Shown: positions 1-7,483 of the stretch, piece after piece
Layout: each line of letters opens with the position of its first letter
Numbering within the stretch: position 1 is the first letter of the stretch
Assembly: GCA_026391515.1 (NCBI GenBank)
Contig: JAPLEC010000140.1
Span: 1 to 23,699 of the forward strand
Length of the DNA: 23,699 nucleotides
Origin: Bacteroidia bacterium
GTDB taxonomy: Bacteria; Bacteroidota; Bacteroidia; Bacteroidales; VadinHA17
Direction: 5' to 3'
Made by a program: the position numbers and the translations under genes
The notes under the pieces: generated by a model
Databases searched by the model: none
What the model was told of the DNA's origin: nothing
The model's input: the letters and a program-made list of their open reading frames with translations, nothing else

Positions 1-1
1 A

Positions 2-1867
2 TCAGGCAGAGGGAATACCACTGGTGACAGGAATATATTCTTAGGATACCAGGCAGGTGTTGGCAATACCACGGGTTCGTATAATGTATTCCTTGGAAAT
101 GAAAGCGGTAAAGCCAATACAACAGGTGCGAATAATATATACATTGGCTACCTGACCGGCCAGCTCAGCAATGCCGATAATAACATATTCTTTGGCAACA
201 CGTCTGGATACAAAAATAGTACCGGCTGGTCAGATATTTTCATTGGAAACGAAAGCGGATATTCCAACACCATTGGGTATCGAAATATTTTCATTGGTGA
301 GAGAAGCGGATATGGCAATACAGAAGGAAACTGGAACTGTTTTGTTGGATATGTTGCCGGAGAAAGCAATACTACCGGAAGTTCTAACGCTTTTTTTGGT
401 TACCGTTCCGGTAGATACAATACCACTGGTGGGTCAAATGCATTTTTTGGAACTCAGGCAGGCTACAACAATATTGACGGCGAAAGCAATGTCTTTTTTG
501 GAAGAAATACAGGTTTTTATCATACCACAGGTGATAACAATTGCTTCATAGGCTATTATTCAGGATTTAACAATGCCTCTGGTACCAACAATATATTCAT
601 AGGTTACCGGGCAGGCTACGGTGCAGCCAGTTCAGCAGCATATGCTAATGTGATGATTGGTCAGGATGTCGGTTACTCACTTACAACCGGACATGACAAT
701 ATTGCTATCGGGGATTCTGCGGGTATTAAACTAACAGATGGTCTGTACAATGTGATGATAGGTTCCCATGCTGGATATTTTGATAATACAGGAGATTTTA
801 ATACTATGATTGGATACCAGGCAGGCGAAAATTCAACAGCCCACTGGAACACCATGGTGGGATACCTTGCAGGAAATTTAAATTCAACAGGAGGAAGCCA
901 GGCAATGCTCGGATACCAGGCAGGTATGAACAATACCGGTGGATTTAATACCATGATCGGATCGCTGGCTGGCGGGACAAGCGGAACCGGTTCATTCAAT
1001 ACTTATGTAGGACTTGCCGCAGGAGAGCAAGCTACCGGTAGTTATAATGTCTTCCTTGGAAGATGGGCCGGCAGGTATGAAGCAACCAGCAGCAGCAAAC
1101 TTATAATCGAAAGCAATTATACCGGCTCAGATAATTTAAATAATGCTCTGGTATATGGAGATTTCCTTAACGATCAACTAAGATTTAATGCTAATGTGGG
1201 TATTAAGACTGCTGCAAGCTCATCTTATGGATTAACAGTAGATAATAGTGCCACAGCTGGAAGTGGTTATGGAATTCGTGCAGAAGGAGGTTCTATAGGA
1301 GTTTACGGTATCGCAAATACCGCAGGGACAGGTACCAGGTATGGTGTTTATGGTTATGCAAGTGGAGGTGCTAACAACAGAGGGGTTTTTGGATATGCTC
1401 CAACAGTATCGGGTGATTATGCTGGTTATTTTAATGGAAATGTTTATATATCCGGGACTGTAACGTATGGTTCTGACTTAAGGTTGAAGAAAAATATAAC
1501 TCCTTTAAGTGGTGCTCTAAAAGCAGTGCTCTCGCTGCAAGGTGTTTCATATAACTGGAAATCTGCCGATGAATTATGTGAGTTCTATTCTAATAAATCT
1601 CCTGAAGAGAACGCTTATAATCTATCACCAAACAAACAAATCGGACTCATTGCCCAGGAAGTTGAAAAATATGTTCCTGAGGTAGTAAACACTGATGAAC
1701 AGGGGTATAAATCTATAGATTATTCTAAACTTACTCCTGTACTCATCGAAGCCATCAAGGAACAACAAAAAATTATCGAATCACTTGAAAGTGACAATAC
1801 CGAACTAAGACAAAGACTTGAAAAACTTGAATCGATTGTTAATTCATTAACAACCCAACAGAAATAA
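2..1867 (+). CDS. Repetitive tail-fibre-like surface protein with peptidase S74 domain (5' partial)
   Basis: The frame is open from base 2 to the TAA at 1865-1867, giving 621 visible residues. The true start lies upstream of the window, and the first ATG at 650 falls in mid-repeat, so it is not the start. Residues 5-359 are about 21 degenerate repeats of 15-19 residues (mostly 17) of the type NTTGxxNxFxGxxAGxx, as expected for a stacked beta-roll shaft. A linker follows with motifs such as YGVYGYASGG and YAGYFNGNVYISG. The peptidase S74 domain starts at SDLRLKKNI; Ser491 is the likely self-cleavage Ser-Asp site, and IGLIAQEVEKYVPEVV and YSKLTPVLIEAIKEQ follow. A leucine/glutamate-rich coiled coil ends the protein. 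In this family the C-terminal domain helps trimerise the fibre and may cleave itself off. Similar proteins occur widely in Bacteroidota outside prophages, and no other phage gene is visible here. A surface-exposed trimeric fibre is inferred; its ligand is unknown. Confidence 0.85.
   Translation, partial: SGRGNTTGDRNIFLGYQAGVGNTTGSYNVFLGNESGKANTTGANNIYIGYLTGQLSNADNNIFFGNTSGYKNSTGWSDIFIGNESGYSNTIGYRNIFIGERSGYGNTEGNWNCFVGYVAGESNTTGSSNAFFGYRSGRYNTTGGSNAFFGTQAGYNNIDGESNVFFGRNTGFYHTTGDNNCFIGYYSGFNNASGTNNIFIGYRAGYGAASSAAYANVMIGQDVGYSLTTGHDNIAIGDSAGIKLTDGLYNVMIGSHAGYFDNTGDFNTMIGYQAGENSTAHWNTMVGYLAGNLNSTGGSQAMLGYQAGMNNTGGFNTMIGSLAGGTSGTGSFNTYVGLAAGEQATGSYNVFLGRWAGRYEATSSSKLIIESNYTGSDNLNNALVYGDFLNDQLRFNANVGIKTAASSSYGLTVDNSATAGSGYGIRAEGGSIGVYGIANTAGTGTRYGVYGYASGGANNRGVFGYAPTVSGDYAGYFNGNVYISGTVTYGSDLRLKKNITPLSGALKAVLSLQGVSYNWKSADELCEFYSNKSPEENAYNLSPNKQIGLIAQEVEKYVPEVVNTDEQGYKSIDYSKLTPVLIEAIKEQQKIIESLESDNTELRQRLEKLESIVNSLTTQQK
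14..1078 (+). repeat. Tandem coding repeats, about 51 bp period (about 21 units)
   Basis: Each unit encodes about 17 residues with a conserved N-T-T-G turn, an aromatic or aliphatic strand (NxFxG) and a closing A/S-G. Units diverge at the DNA level, so this is an old protein-level repeat rather than a recent microsatellite. Two units are visibly longer or shorter, at the AASSAAYANVMIG unit and the NADNNIFFG unit. Confidence 0.85.
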
Positions 1868-1884
1868 ATAAGTTAACTATTGAG

Positions 1885-1916
1885 AAAAAGCCGTTCGCCC
1901 CATGAACGGCTTTTTT
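1885..1916 (+). terminator. Rho-independent terminator after the S74 fibre gene
   Basis: A 12-base arm (AAAAAGCCGTTC, 1885-1896) pairs with GAACGGCTTTTT (1904-1915) around a 7-base loop and runs into a T tract. It begins 17 bases after the stop codon of the fibre gene. It is nearly symmetric and could act on both strands. Confidence 0.85.
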
Positions 1917-2193
1917 ATTTGCTGATAATTAATGTTTTTGAATGTTTCAGTCTTTTTTGTGAAAAATATTAGACTTTTATCATTTTATTTCCTATTTTTG
2001 ATAGGATATTAGCTTAAAGTCTTAAAGTATTAAATGAAATTGCTATCAAGAGAAAGAAATTTCAATACTAATTAAGTCTGTTCCAGCGATATCAGTGATT
2101 TTATGTGATTTAAAATGCCAGAAAAAGAGGTTTCTGCTTTACACTAACCAGGCAGAAGTAGTTTTGATTTAGGTTGTGAGGGTGATTAGTCAA

Positions 2194-2221
2194 AAAAGGC
2201 TGTCGGAAACGTCAGCCTTTT
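2194..2221 (+). terminator. Orphan Rho-independent terminator
   Basis: AAAAGGCTG (2194-2202) pairs with CAGCCTTTT (2213-2221) around a 10-base loop, followed by TATTATTT. It lies 327 bases after the fibre gene's stop and 79 bases before ung, so it ends a transcript that has no visible coding region. Confidence 0.75.
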
Positions 2222-2242
2222 ATTATTTAATTCCATTTTTAA

Positions 2243-2275
2243 TTTGTTATTTTAGAAGGAATTAAAATATTCTTT
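2243..2275 (+). promoter_or_regulatory. Possible promoter for ung
   Basis: TTTG at 2243-2246 is followed after 21 bases by TATTCTTT (2268-2275), one mismatch plus a missing final G relative to the Bacteroidetes -7 consensus TAnnTTTG. Transcription would start near 2282, just upstream of the ATG at 2300. Its position after the orphan terminator supports an independent ung promoter. Confidence 0.4.
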
Positions 2276-2299
2276 TAAGTAAATAGTGAAAACCTTAAT

Positions 2300-2965
2300 A
2301 TGGACGTCCGAATTGAAACCAGCTGGAAATCTCAGCTGCAGGAGGAATTTGAAAAGGAATATTTTATCCGACTTTCAGAGTTTGTAAAGGAAGAGTATAA
2401 AACCAAAACAGTTTATCCCCCGGGCAAACTCATTTTAAATGCTTTTGATCTTTGCCCGTTTGAAAAAGTCAAAGCAGTTATTATTGGCCAGGATCCGTAT
2501 CATGGCCCCGGACAGGCACATGGATTATGTTTTTCAGTAAGGAAAGGTATAGAATCCCCGCCAAGCCTGGTAAATATTTTTAAGGAGATTGAATCTGATC
2601 TCGGATACCGACCTTATTTAAATGGCGATCTTGAAAGATGGGCAACTCAGGGTGTACTTCTCCTTAACGCAACTCTTACTGTAAGAGCACATCTGGCAGG
2701 ATCGCACCAGAAAAAAGGATGGGAAGAATTCACCGATGCTGCTATTAATGTTCTGAACAGAGATAAAAGTAACCTTGTGTTTTTTCTCTGGGGTGCTTAT
2801 GCTCAGAAAAAAGGTGAATCAATCGACAGAACAAAACATCTTGTACTGGAATCAGTTCACCCCTCCCCTCTTTCTGCAGCACGTGGATTCTTTGGCAATA
2901 AGCATTTCAGCAGATGCAATGAATACCTGGTTAAGAACGGGATTAAGCCAATAGACTGGAGGTAA
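2300..2965 (+). CDS. ung: Uracil-DNA glycosylase, family 1
   Basis: This enzyme removes uracil from DNA, starting base-excision repair of deaminated cytosine and misincorporated dUMP in the cytoplasm. All family 1 motifs are present in the 221-residue protein. The water-activating loop GQDPYHGPGQAHG has Asp65. The uracil-binding strand LLLNATLTVR has Asn123. FFLWGAYAQKKG is present. The DNA-intercalation loop HPSPLS has His187 and Leu191. Length and motif spacing match the E. coli enzyme almost residue for residue. The ATG at 2300 leaves the usual N-terminal extension ahead of the first conserved block, and no strong Shine-Dalgarno is seen, as is common in Bacteroidota. It stands alone on the plus strand between an orphan terminator and a fold-back repeat, and converges with the gene at 3079-4266. 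Confidence 0.97.
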   Translation: MDVRIETSWKSQLQEEFEKEYFIRLSEFVKEEYKTKTVYPPGKLILNAFDLCPFEKVKAVIIGQDPYHGPGQAHGLCFSVRKGIESPPSLVNIFKEIESDLGYRPYLNGDLERWATQGVLLLNATLTVRAHLAGSHQKKGWEEFTDAAINVLNRDKSNLVFFLWGAYAQKKGESIDRTKHLVLESVHPSPLSAARGFFGNKHFSRCNEYLVKNGIKPIDWR

Positions 2966-2973
2966 TACTTTCT

Positions 2974-3071
2974 AACCACAAAGGACACTAAGTTCACACT
3001 AAGAGCACAAAGGATTCATTTATTAGATCACTTTGTGTCCTTAATGATTTACCTTTGTGTTCTTTGTGGTT
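2974..3071. repeat. Imperfect inverted repeat of the ACAAAGG type between convergent genes
   Basis: The outer ends AACCACAAAGGACAC (2974-2988) and GTGTTCTTTGTGGTT (3057-3071) are inverted copies with one mismatch. Inside, further ACAAAGG/CCTTTGT blocks recur at roughly helical spacing, so the 98-bp segment can fold into one long hairpin. It fills the space between the stop codons of ung and the PLP enzyme, so it may end transcription in both directions. A related element with its arms turned inside out lies at 12199-12300. Confidence 0.8.
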
Positions 3072-3078
3072 AAAAGGA

Positions 3079-4266
3079 TCATTTAATAGATTCAAGAGCC
3101 TTTTTTATTGTTCCAATCAACTCATCCGTATCTTCAAAACCCGCTGATATTCTTATCATTCCAGGTTCCGGATATTTAGTCCCCCAGACAGCTTCAACCG
3201 GCATCAGGATAGTCCGGAAATCCCCAAGTGAAGGAATCAGCTTTATTTTTTTTGTTACAGCCTTAATGAAATCATCCCTTCTCTTTTTCTTCTCAACTTT
3301 GGTTTTACCGGCAAAATCGAATGTTACCATTCCACCAAATCCCTTTTTCCCAAATAATCTAAGAGCTTCCTCATGACTCGGATGCTCTTTTAATCCAGGA
3401 TACCAAACTTTTTTCACCAGACTGGACTTATTTAATAATTCGGCAATTATAGCAGCATTGCTACATTGATTCCTGAACCTGAGCTCAAATGTTTGTACCT
3501 GGGTATGAAGTCTGTAGGCGTCATCAGCTGAAATCATGTGGCCGACAAATTTTCTGTACTCAATACAAGCTTTCATGATTTCCTTATCATTTCCGCATAT
3601 TACTCCCGCGGTAATATTTCCATGGCCTGAGAAATATTTGGTAGCGCTATGAATAACGATATCCGCACCGCTTTCCAGGGGTTTCCACAGGTATGGAGTT
3701 GCAAAAGTATTATCGACAATGACTTTTGCGCCATATTTTTTTGCAACCTTAATTATTCTGACTGCATCCGGGACAATAAGCATCGGATTTGAAATGGCTT
3801 CAATATAGACTATTTCTGGATGAAGGGTCTTCATGACTGATTCAAACGCAGTAATATTATATCGTTCACTGGCAGGAACAAAACTTTGTATATCAAGACC
3901 TCTGCGTCTCTTTAATATTGAATCAGCGTAAGATAAAGTTCCTCCGTAAATCTCACTGAAAAAGAGCCAGGGAGCTGTTTTTTTACCCTTTTGAAAAATA
4001 GAAACGGCTGTATCTATTGCCGACATGCCCGATTGTGTAAGAAGCGACCAGGCTGAACCCTCAAGCTTCATGATCTCTTCTTCGGCAGCTACAACCGTCG
4101 GATTGCGATAACGGGAATAAATATACAATCCAGGCTCACGTTCATTATTGGTTTCATTCTGAAATGCGCTGGAAGTAGTTTCTGCATCAAAAAGCTCAAA
4201 ACCGGCATCTCTGTAAATTGTCGTTCGTGAACTATTAATTGCTTTTGATTTCATAGCAGATATCAT
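3079..4266 (-). CDS. PLP-dependent trans-sulfuration enzyme family protein (Cys/Met metabolism)
   Basis: The 395 residues match the fold-type I Cys/Met metabolism PLP enzymes (cystathionine gamma-synthase, beta- and gamma-lyases, methionine gamma-lyase, O-acetylhomoserine sulfhydrylase). Visible residues are YSRYRNPT (50-57, phosphate-binding Tyr/Arg from the neighbouring subunit), QSGMSA (78-83), IYGGT with Tyr108, VDNTFATP with Asp185 holding the pyridine nitrogen, SATKYFSGHG with the Schiff-base Lys210, and IRISAGFED with Arg372 for the substrate carboxylate. Methionine gamma-lyases usually carry Cys in the YGCT position; here it is Gly109, which argues against that activity, but the exact substrate cannot be read from sequence. 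An alternative start is Met5. No sulfur-assimilation gene is adjacent. It probably has its own promoter (4355-4362). Confidence 0.88.
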   Translation of the reverse strand: MISAMKSKAINSSRTTIYRDAGFELFDAETTSSAFQNETNNEREPGLYIYSRYRNPTVVAAEEEIMKLEGSAWSLLTQSGMSAIDTAVSIFQKGKKTAPWLFFSEIYGGTLSYADSILKRRRGLDIQSFVPASERYNITAFESVMKTLHPEIVYIEAISNPMLIVPDAVRIIKVAKKYGAKVIVDNTFATPYLWKPLESGADIVIHSATKYFSGHGNITAGVICGNDKEIMKACIEYRKFVGHMISADDAYRLHTQVQTFELRFRNQCSNAAIIAELLNKSSLVKKVWYPGLKEHPSHEEALRLFGKKGFGGMVTFDFAGKTKVEKKKRRDDFIKAVTKKIKLIPSLGDFRTILMPVEAVWGTKYPEPGMIRISAGFEDTDELIGTIKKALESIK

Positions 4267-4305
4267 TAATTACTAGATAATTATCATATTTTTTTATTGA
4301 TACTT

Positions 4306-4331
4306 GATTTTTTACGACTAATCGTAAAATC
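4306..4331. promoter_or_regulatory. Inverted repeat in the leader of the PLP enzyme gene
   Basis: TTTTACGA (4310-4317) and TCGTAAAA (4322-4329) form a perfect 8-bp inverted repeat around CTAA, with GAT/ATC flanks extending it past a two-base bulge. It lies 40-65 bases upstream of the ATG, inside the predicted 5' untranslated region. It could be an operator or a leader hairpin; the sequence alone does not decide. Confidence 0.45.
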
Positions 4332-4354
4332 ACCCGATATTCAATAATCAACAA

Positions 4355-4362
4355 CAAATGTA
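4355..4362 (-). promoter_or_regulatory. Possible -7 element for the PLP enzyme gene
   Basis: Read on the minus strand this is TACATTTG, an exact TAnnTTTG match. A TTTC sits 19 bases upstream in place of the -33 TTTG, so the promoter is only a partial match. The transcript would begin near 4350. Confidence 0.4.
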
Positions 4363-4382
4363 TCACTATAAGCTATAAAAAG

Positions 4383-4405
4383 AAAGAGGCCTTGACGGCC
4401 TCTTC
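4383..4405 (-). terminator. Terminator at the end of the BAT operon/lipoprotein gene
   Basis: AGAGGCC (4385-4391) pairs with GGCCTCT (4397-4403) around TTGAC. On the minus strand it is followed by a T-rich run (TTTCTTTTTAT). It lies about 20 bases past the stop of the gene at 4425-4817 and separates it from the downstream PLP enzyme promoter. Confidence 0.8.
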
Positions 4406-4424
4406 ATTTCATTCATATTTTTTT

Positions 4425-4817
4425 TTAATCTAGAGGTGCATCAAGGGAGCAATTAATTATTTTAAGTTTCTTATTTTGAACACTCAATATAGATACCTGA
4501 TAGGTTATTTTGGCCTGTCCGATATATGTCAAACCAGTGTAATCGACTGAATCGGTAGCATACTTTTCGCAATTTATCATAGTAGAGATATCGGCTACGT
4601 TAAAAGCTTTATCAAATCGTAAATAACCAGAAGTGTCACCGGGGCTGATGATGTCAAAAGTATCTAGACCTCCCGATGTATTGACAATCACTTCATACCA
4701 TGTCTGACCTGAAAGGTTTTCAATTCTGACATCTGTAGGACCTTCCGGAGAATATTCTAACTTCTTACAGGCAAAAAACAGAATTGCCAGCACAGAAATA
4801 TATATAACCTTCTTCAT
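4425..4817 (-). CDS. Small predicted lipoprotein of unknown function
   Basis: The 130-residue protein starts MKKVIYISVLAILFFACKK, a signal peptide with a lipobox ending at Cys17, so it is probably acylated and envelope-anchored. The rest is a short mixed beta domain (for example DVRIENLSGQTWYEVIVN, YLRFDKAF and ITYQVSILSVQNKKLKIINC) with no family I recognise. The pattern of alternating strands and a second Cys pair (Cys83 and Cys123) suggests a compact beta-sandwich. It begins 66 bases after batE on the same strand with no clear promoter or terminator between, so it is probably the last gene of the BAT transcript. Whether it takes part in BAT function is unknown. Confidence 0.7.
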   Translation of the reverse strand: MKKVIYISVLAILFFACKKLEYSPEGPTDVRIENLSGQTWYEVIVNTSGGLDTFDIISPGDTSGYLRFDKAFNVADISTMINCEKYATDSVDYTGLTYIGQAKITYQVSILSVQNKKLKIINCSLDAPLD

Positions 4818-4883
4818 AGCCAGGAAGAATTAGTTGATTAACATATAACTGACCAGAAAGATAGCAAAATAGTTGCAAACTGT

Positions 4884-5660
4884 TTATATTATTTCAAGGC
4901 TATTTGATGGTATCCAGCCTTTATTCCCGTCGGATAGTCTGATTTCAAACCATTCCCCGACTTCATCTTCGACTGTCACTTTTGTACCTTCATGAAGCAC
5001 AAAAAGATCTGTTCCGCTATTATCAGGTGAGCTTTTCCCGTTAACAAGCGGATTAAATATTATAGCCTTCTGGCTGTCATGAATAAGAGATTTATTCCTG
5101 AATGAGAATGCAATAGTGAACAATGAAATAATAAGGAGAAGAAGTGCCAGCCAGAATCCCATAACTTTAAGTCTGTATCTGGCTGAATAGAAATAAAGTG
5201 AAAGGAATGACAGACAGAGAACGAAGGTAATAATGCTGATCCTGGCCAAGTTGTTCGAAGATAAAACAAGAGATAAAAAATTGTACCACCTGACAAAGAA
5301 GAGCTCAGGTATTTCTTCAAAGCGATCGACGACCAGAGTCCTGGCTATCTGGAGGTTATAATTAATATCCTCATCAGCAGGCTTGAGCAGCTTAGCTCTT
5401 TCGTAGAAAAGTATTGCTCCGGGTATGTTATTTGTTTTAAAATAAACATTCCCGATATTGTACTCCAGTTCTGCTGAACGATAACCAATTTTGTACAAAT
5501 CAATCCATTGTTCCAATGCCTGATCATAGTTACCTGAAGTAAAATAATCAGATCCTTGTTTGAATTTATCATCCTTTGTTTTCTGGCTAAATGCCGATGA
5601 AGAAAACATTAGTAAAATTATCAAAGCTGATATGGCAGGTATTTTAAAATTCATTTGCAT
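4884..5660 (-). CDS. batE: BatE, TPR and SH3-domain membrane protein
   Basis: The 258 residues comprise a signal peptide (cleavage after about AFSQ), two or three tetratricopeptide repeats at about 30-105 (including AELEYNIGNVYFKTNNIPGAILFYERAKLLKP), two transmembrane helices at about 133-180, and a C-terminal SH3-like domain ending GWIPSNSLEII. This order is typical of BatE. The TPR and SH3 modules should be periplasmic and offer protein-binding surfaces. Its ATG shares one base with the batD stop (TGATG), so translation is probably coupled. A second Met at residue 3 could serve as the start. BatE was named with the B. fragilis aerotolerance locus; its direct biochemical role is not established. 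Confidence 0.88.
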   Translation of the reverse strand: MQMNFKIPAISALIILLMFSSSAFSQKTKDDKFKQGSDYFTSGNYDQALEQWIDLYKIGYRSAELEYNIGNVYFKTNNIPGAILFYERAKLLKPADEDINYNLQIARTLVVDRFEEIPELFFVRWYNFLSLVLSSNNLARISIITFVLCLSFLSLYFYSARYRLKVMGFWLALLLLIISLFTIAFSFRNKSLIHDSQKAIIFNPLVNGKSSPDNSGTDLFVLHEGTKVTVEDEVGEWFEIRLSDGNKGWIPSNSLEII

Positions 5661-7468
5661 CAGATTGAGTTTTCAATTGACCGGATAAATCCCGAAGCAC
5701 CTTCATATATTTCTGTCACTTCAGTTCCGGATGAAGAAGGTGCATATCTTGCATACTCACACCTGTCAAGGATATCGGTAAGGCTTTTTATTTTATCCTC
5801 ATCTATTCCTTTTTCGTGAAGAGCAGCAACAGCATTATTTCTTGTAAGATCAGAAACAGGGATATTCAATTTATCGCTTAAATAACCCCATATTGCTTTT
5901 AAGATTTCCTCATGGAATCTGTCTGTTTCACCACGCTTTATGCAGGCTGATGCTTCACGAAGCCGTTTAACAGCAACTTTCCCGGCTTTACGATTTCTGA
6001 CAGCAGTCAGATCAGCATTGCGTCTTATATGTTCTCTTCTGAAAAACAGAACACCAAGAAATACAAATAAGGCTATTGCATATCCGCTGTAAAATGAGTG
6101 CTTCGATAAAATGGTGCTGCCTGATTTTAAAAGTCTTCCGGGATTTGTTTTAATAAAACGGATATCCTTACCCATATATTTGACATCCTGCTTTGAAACA
6201 CCTCCATAAACAGTAATCCCTGCATTCTGATCGCTGCCTTTACGTGCATGAAAATGAAGTTCCTGGGTTGCCAGTCGTTCATATTTTCCGCTTGAAGTGT
6301 TAAAATAAGAATATGTTACTGATGGTATTGTAAAATCACCATAATGACGCGGGATTAAAAGGTATTCAAAAGTTTTTTGTCCGGTAGTTCCACCGATACT
6401 GTTTTTAATATCGTCTATTATCTTTGGTTCATAAACCTCAATATCAGGAGACAGCTTCATTTTAGGAGCTTCCGCCAGCTTAAGATTGCCGCTTCCTGAA
6501 ACAACCACCCTGTAGTTGACAGCATCATTTACCGTAACTGAATCTTTATTGATTGAAGCTTTAAGATTCAACTTCCCCACAAAACCTGAAAAATCATCCG
6601 GCTTTACTCCCGGCAAAGGCTTAACGTTTATTTTTATCGGCTTACTGACAACTGCTTTTGGTAAATTCTGATATGAAGAAAAGAAATCTCCGAAAAACGG
6701 ATCGGTCTGACCAGTCTTCTGCTGAACAAGCACAGTGATCTGAACAGGATCAATGGTTATTTCACCTGTCAGCTGCGGATAAATCAGGAATTGCTGTATC
6801 ACTCCTGCCCCATAGATCGTACCGTTCACATTTTCCTGCCTGAGTGTTTTAAGAGGAGGTGTTTCAAGATCGGCTTTTAGAAAATTAGTAAAAGGCGGAT
6901 ACTTTATTTCATTGATGCCTGCCAGGTCGACCTTTGTATATATTTTGATTGTAGCAACAATATGTTCACCAATATATACCTCCCTACGGCTAAGCGACAA
7001 ATCCAGGAATATATCTCCTCCGGCATTTTCAATCTTTGTATTCTCCTGTTCCTGATTCGCATTCTGCCGCACATTAGCCTGCGGGTTATTAGAGTTAATC
7101 ACCTCTATGCGCATTGAGTCAGAAGTGTAAGTCTTATTTTTTAATGTAAAAGCAGCAGGAGGTATGACAAATTTGCCTTCTTTGAGGGCCTGAAGGTAGT
7201 AAACATAGCTATAGGAGGTCTGATGGGATATTTTGCCGTTTATTATTTGGGTGCTTGAACTGTAAGATGTCTGCGGCCCCATAAGCTTATAAAATCCTTC
7301 AAAAGAAGGTGCGGCAAACTCTCCTCCACCGGCATTTACTGTCCATGAGACACTGAACTGCTGGCCTGTTTCAACTGCTGAAGGATAATCGGCCTGAACT
7401 GAAACATCCTGAGAATGGCCTGTAAAAGGTAAAAGAAGTAAAAGATAATATAGGAATGCTTTCTTCAT
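5660..7468 (-). CDS. batD: BatD, large periplasmic BAT protein
   Basis: This 602-residue protein has a signal peptide (MKKAFLYYLLLLLPFTGHSQ) and a long beta-rich periplasmic part made of repeated Ig-like segments (for example VSVQADYPSAVETGQQFSVSWTV, LSLSRREVYIGEHIVATIKI and LKASINKDSVTVNDAVNYRVVVSG). One transmembrane helix follows near 447-467 (YAIALFVFLGVLFF), then a cytoplasmic helical domain. Domain order and length match the BatD/oxygen-tolerance family. In the operon it lies 15 bases after batC and overlaps batE by one base. It probably forms the periplasmic scaffold that meets the BatA/BatB von Willebrand A domains. This is inferred from operon conservation. Confidence 0.9.
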   Translation of the reverse strand: MKKAFLYYLLLLLPFTGHSQDVSVQADYPSAVETGQQFSVSWTVNAGGGEFAAPSFEGFYKLMGPQTSYSSSTQIINGKISHQTSYSYVYYLQALKEGKFVIPPAAFTLKNKTYTSDSMRIEVINSNNPQANVRQNANQEQENTKIENAGGDIFLDLSLSRREVYIGEHIVATIKIYTKVDLAGINEIKYPPFTNFLKADLETPPLKTLRQENVNGTIYGAGVIQQFLIYPQLTGEITIDPVQITVLVQQKTGQTDPFFGDFFSSYQNLPKAVVSKPIKINVKPLPGVKPDDFSGFVGKLNLKASINKDSVTVNDAVNYRVVVSGSGNLKLAEAPKMKLSPDIEVYEPKIIDDIKNSIGGTTGQKTFEYLLIPRHYGDFTIPSVTYSYFNTSSGKYERLATQELHFHARKGSDQNAGITVYGGVSKQDVKYMGKDIRFIKTNPGRLLKSGSTILSKHSFYSGYAIALFVFLGVLFFRREHIRRNADLTAVRNRKAGKVAVKRLREASACIKRGETDRFHEEILKAIWGYLSDKLNIPVSDLTRNNAVAALHEKGIDEDKIKSLTDILDRCEYARYAPSSSGTEVTEIYEGASGFIRSIENSI

Positions 7469-7483
7469 TTTCTGATATCCCGA

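Larger units (their letters stand above)
1917..2299. other. Gene-free stretch with an orphan terminator and possible small RNA
   Basis: No credible protein gene is visible between the fibre gene's terminator and ung. The stretch holds a TATTTTTG match to the Bacteroidetes -7 element (1993-2000, no good -33 partner at the usual spacing), a short hairpin TTCTGC/GCAGAA (2132-2137 with 2152-2157), and a second intrinsic terminator at 2194-2221 that follows no ORF. A transcript of roughly 210 nt from near 2006 to 2221 would fit a small RNA, but nothing identifies a known RNA family. Confidence 0.35.

Noticed and set aside
14..1078. Regular about 51-bp periodicity suggesting a CRISPR array or satellite
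   Set aside because: Units differ widely in DNA sequence but keep protein motifs in a single uninterrupted frame, so it is a coding repeat. There are no identical repeats and no spacer pattern.
1..1867. Prophage remnant inferred from the tail-fibre-like domain
   Set aside because: No other phage gene, integrase or attachment site is visible, and S74 fibres are common in Bacteroidota without phages.
650..1867. Treating the ATG at 650 as the gene start
   Set aside because: The frame is open to base 2 and the repeats continue upstream of 650 without a break, so the ATG is internal.
4306..4331. S-adenosylmethionine riboswitch in the PLP enzyme leader
   Set aside because: Only a short hairpin is visible, and no multi-helix conserved core of a known SAM riboswitch could be seen.
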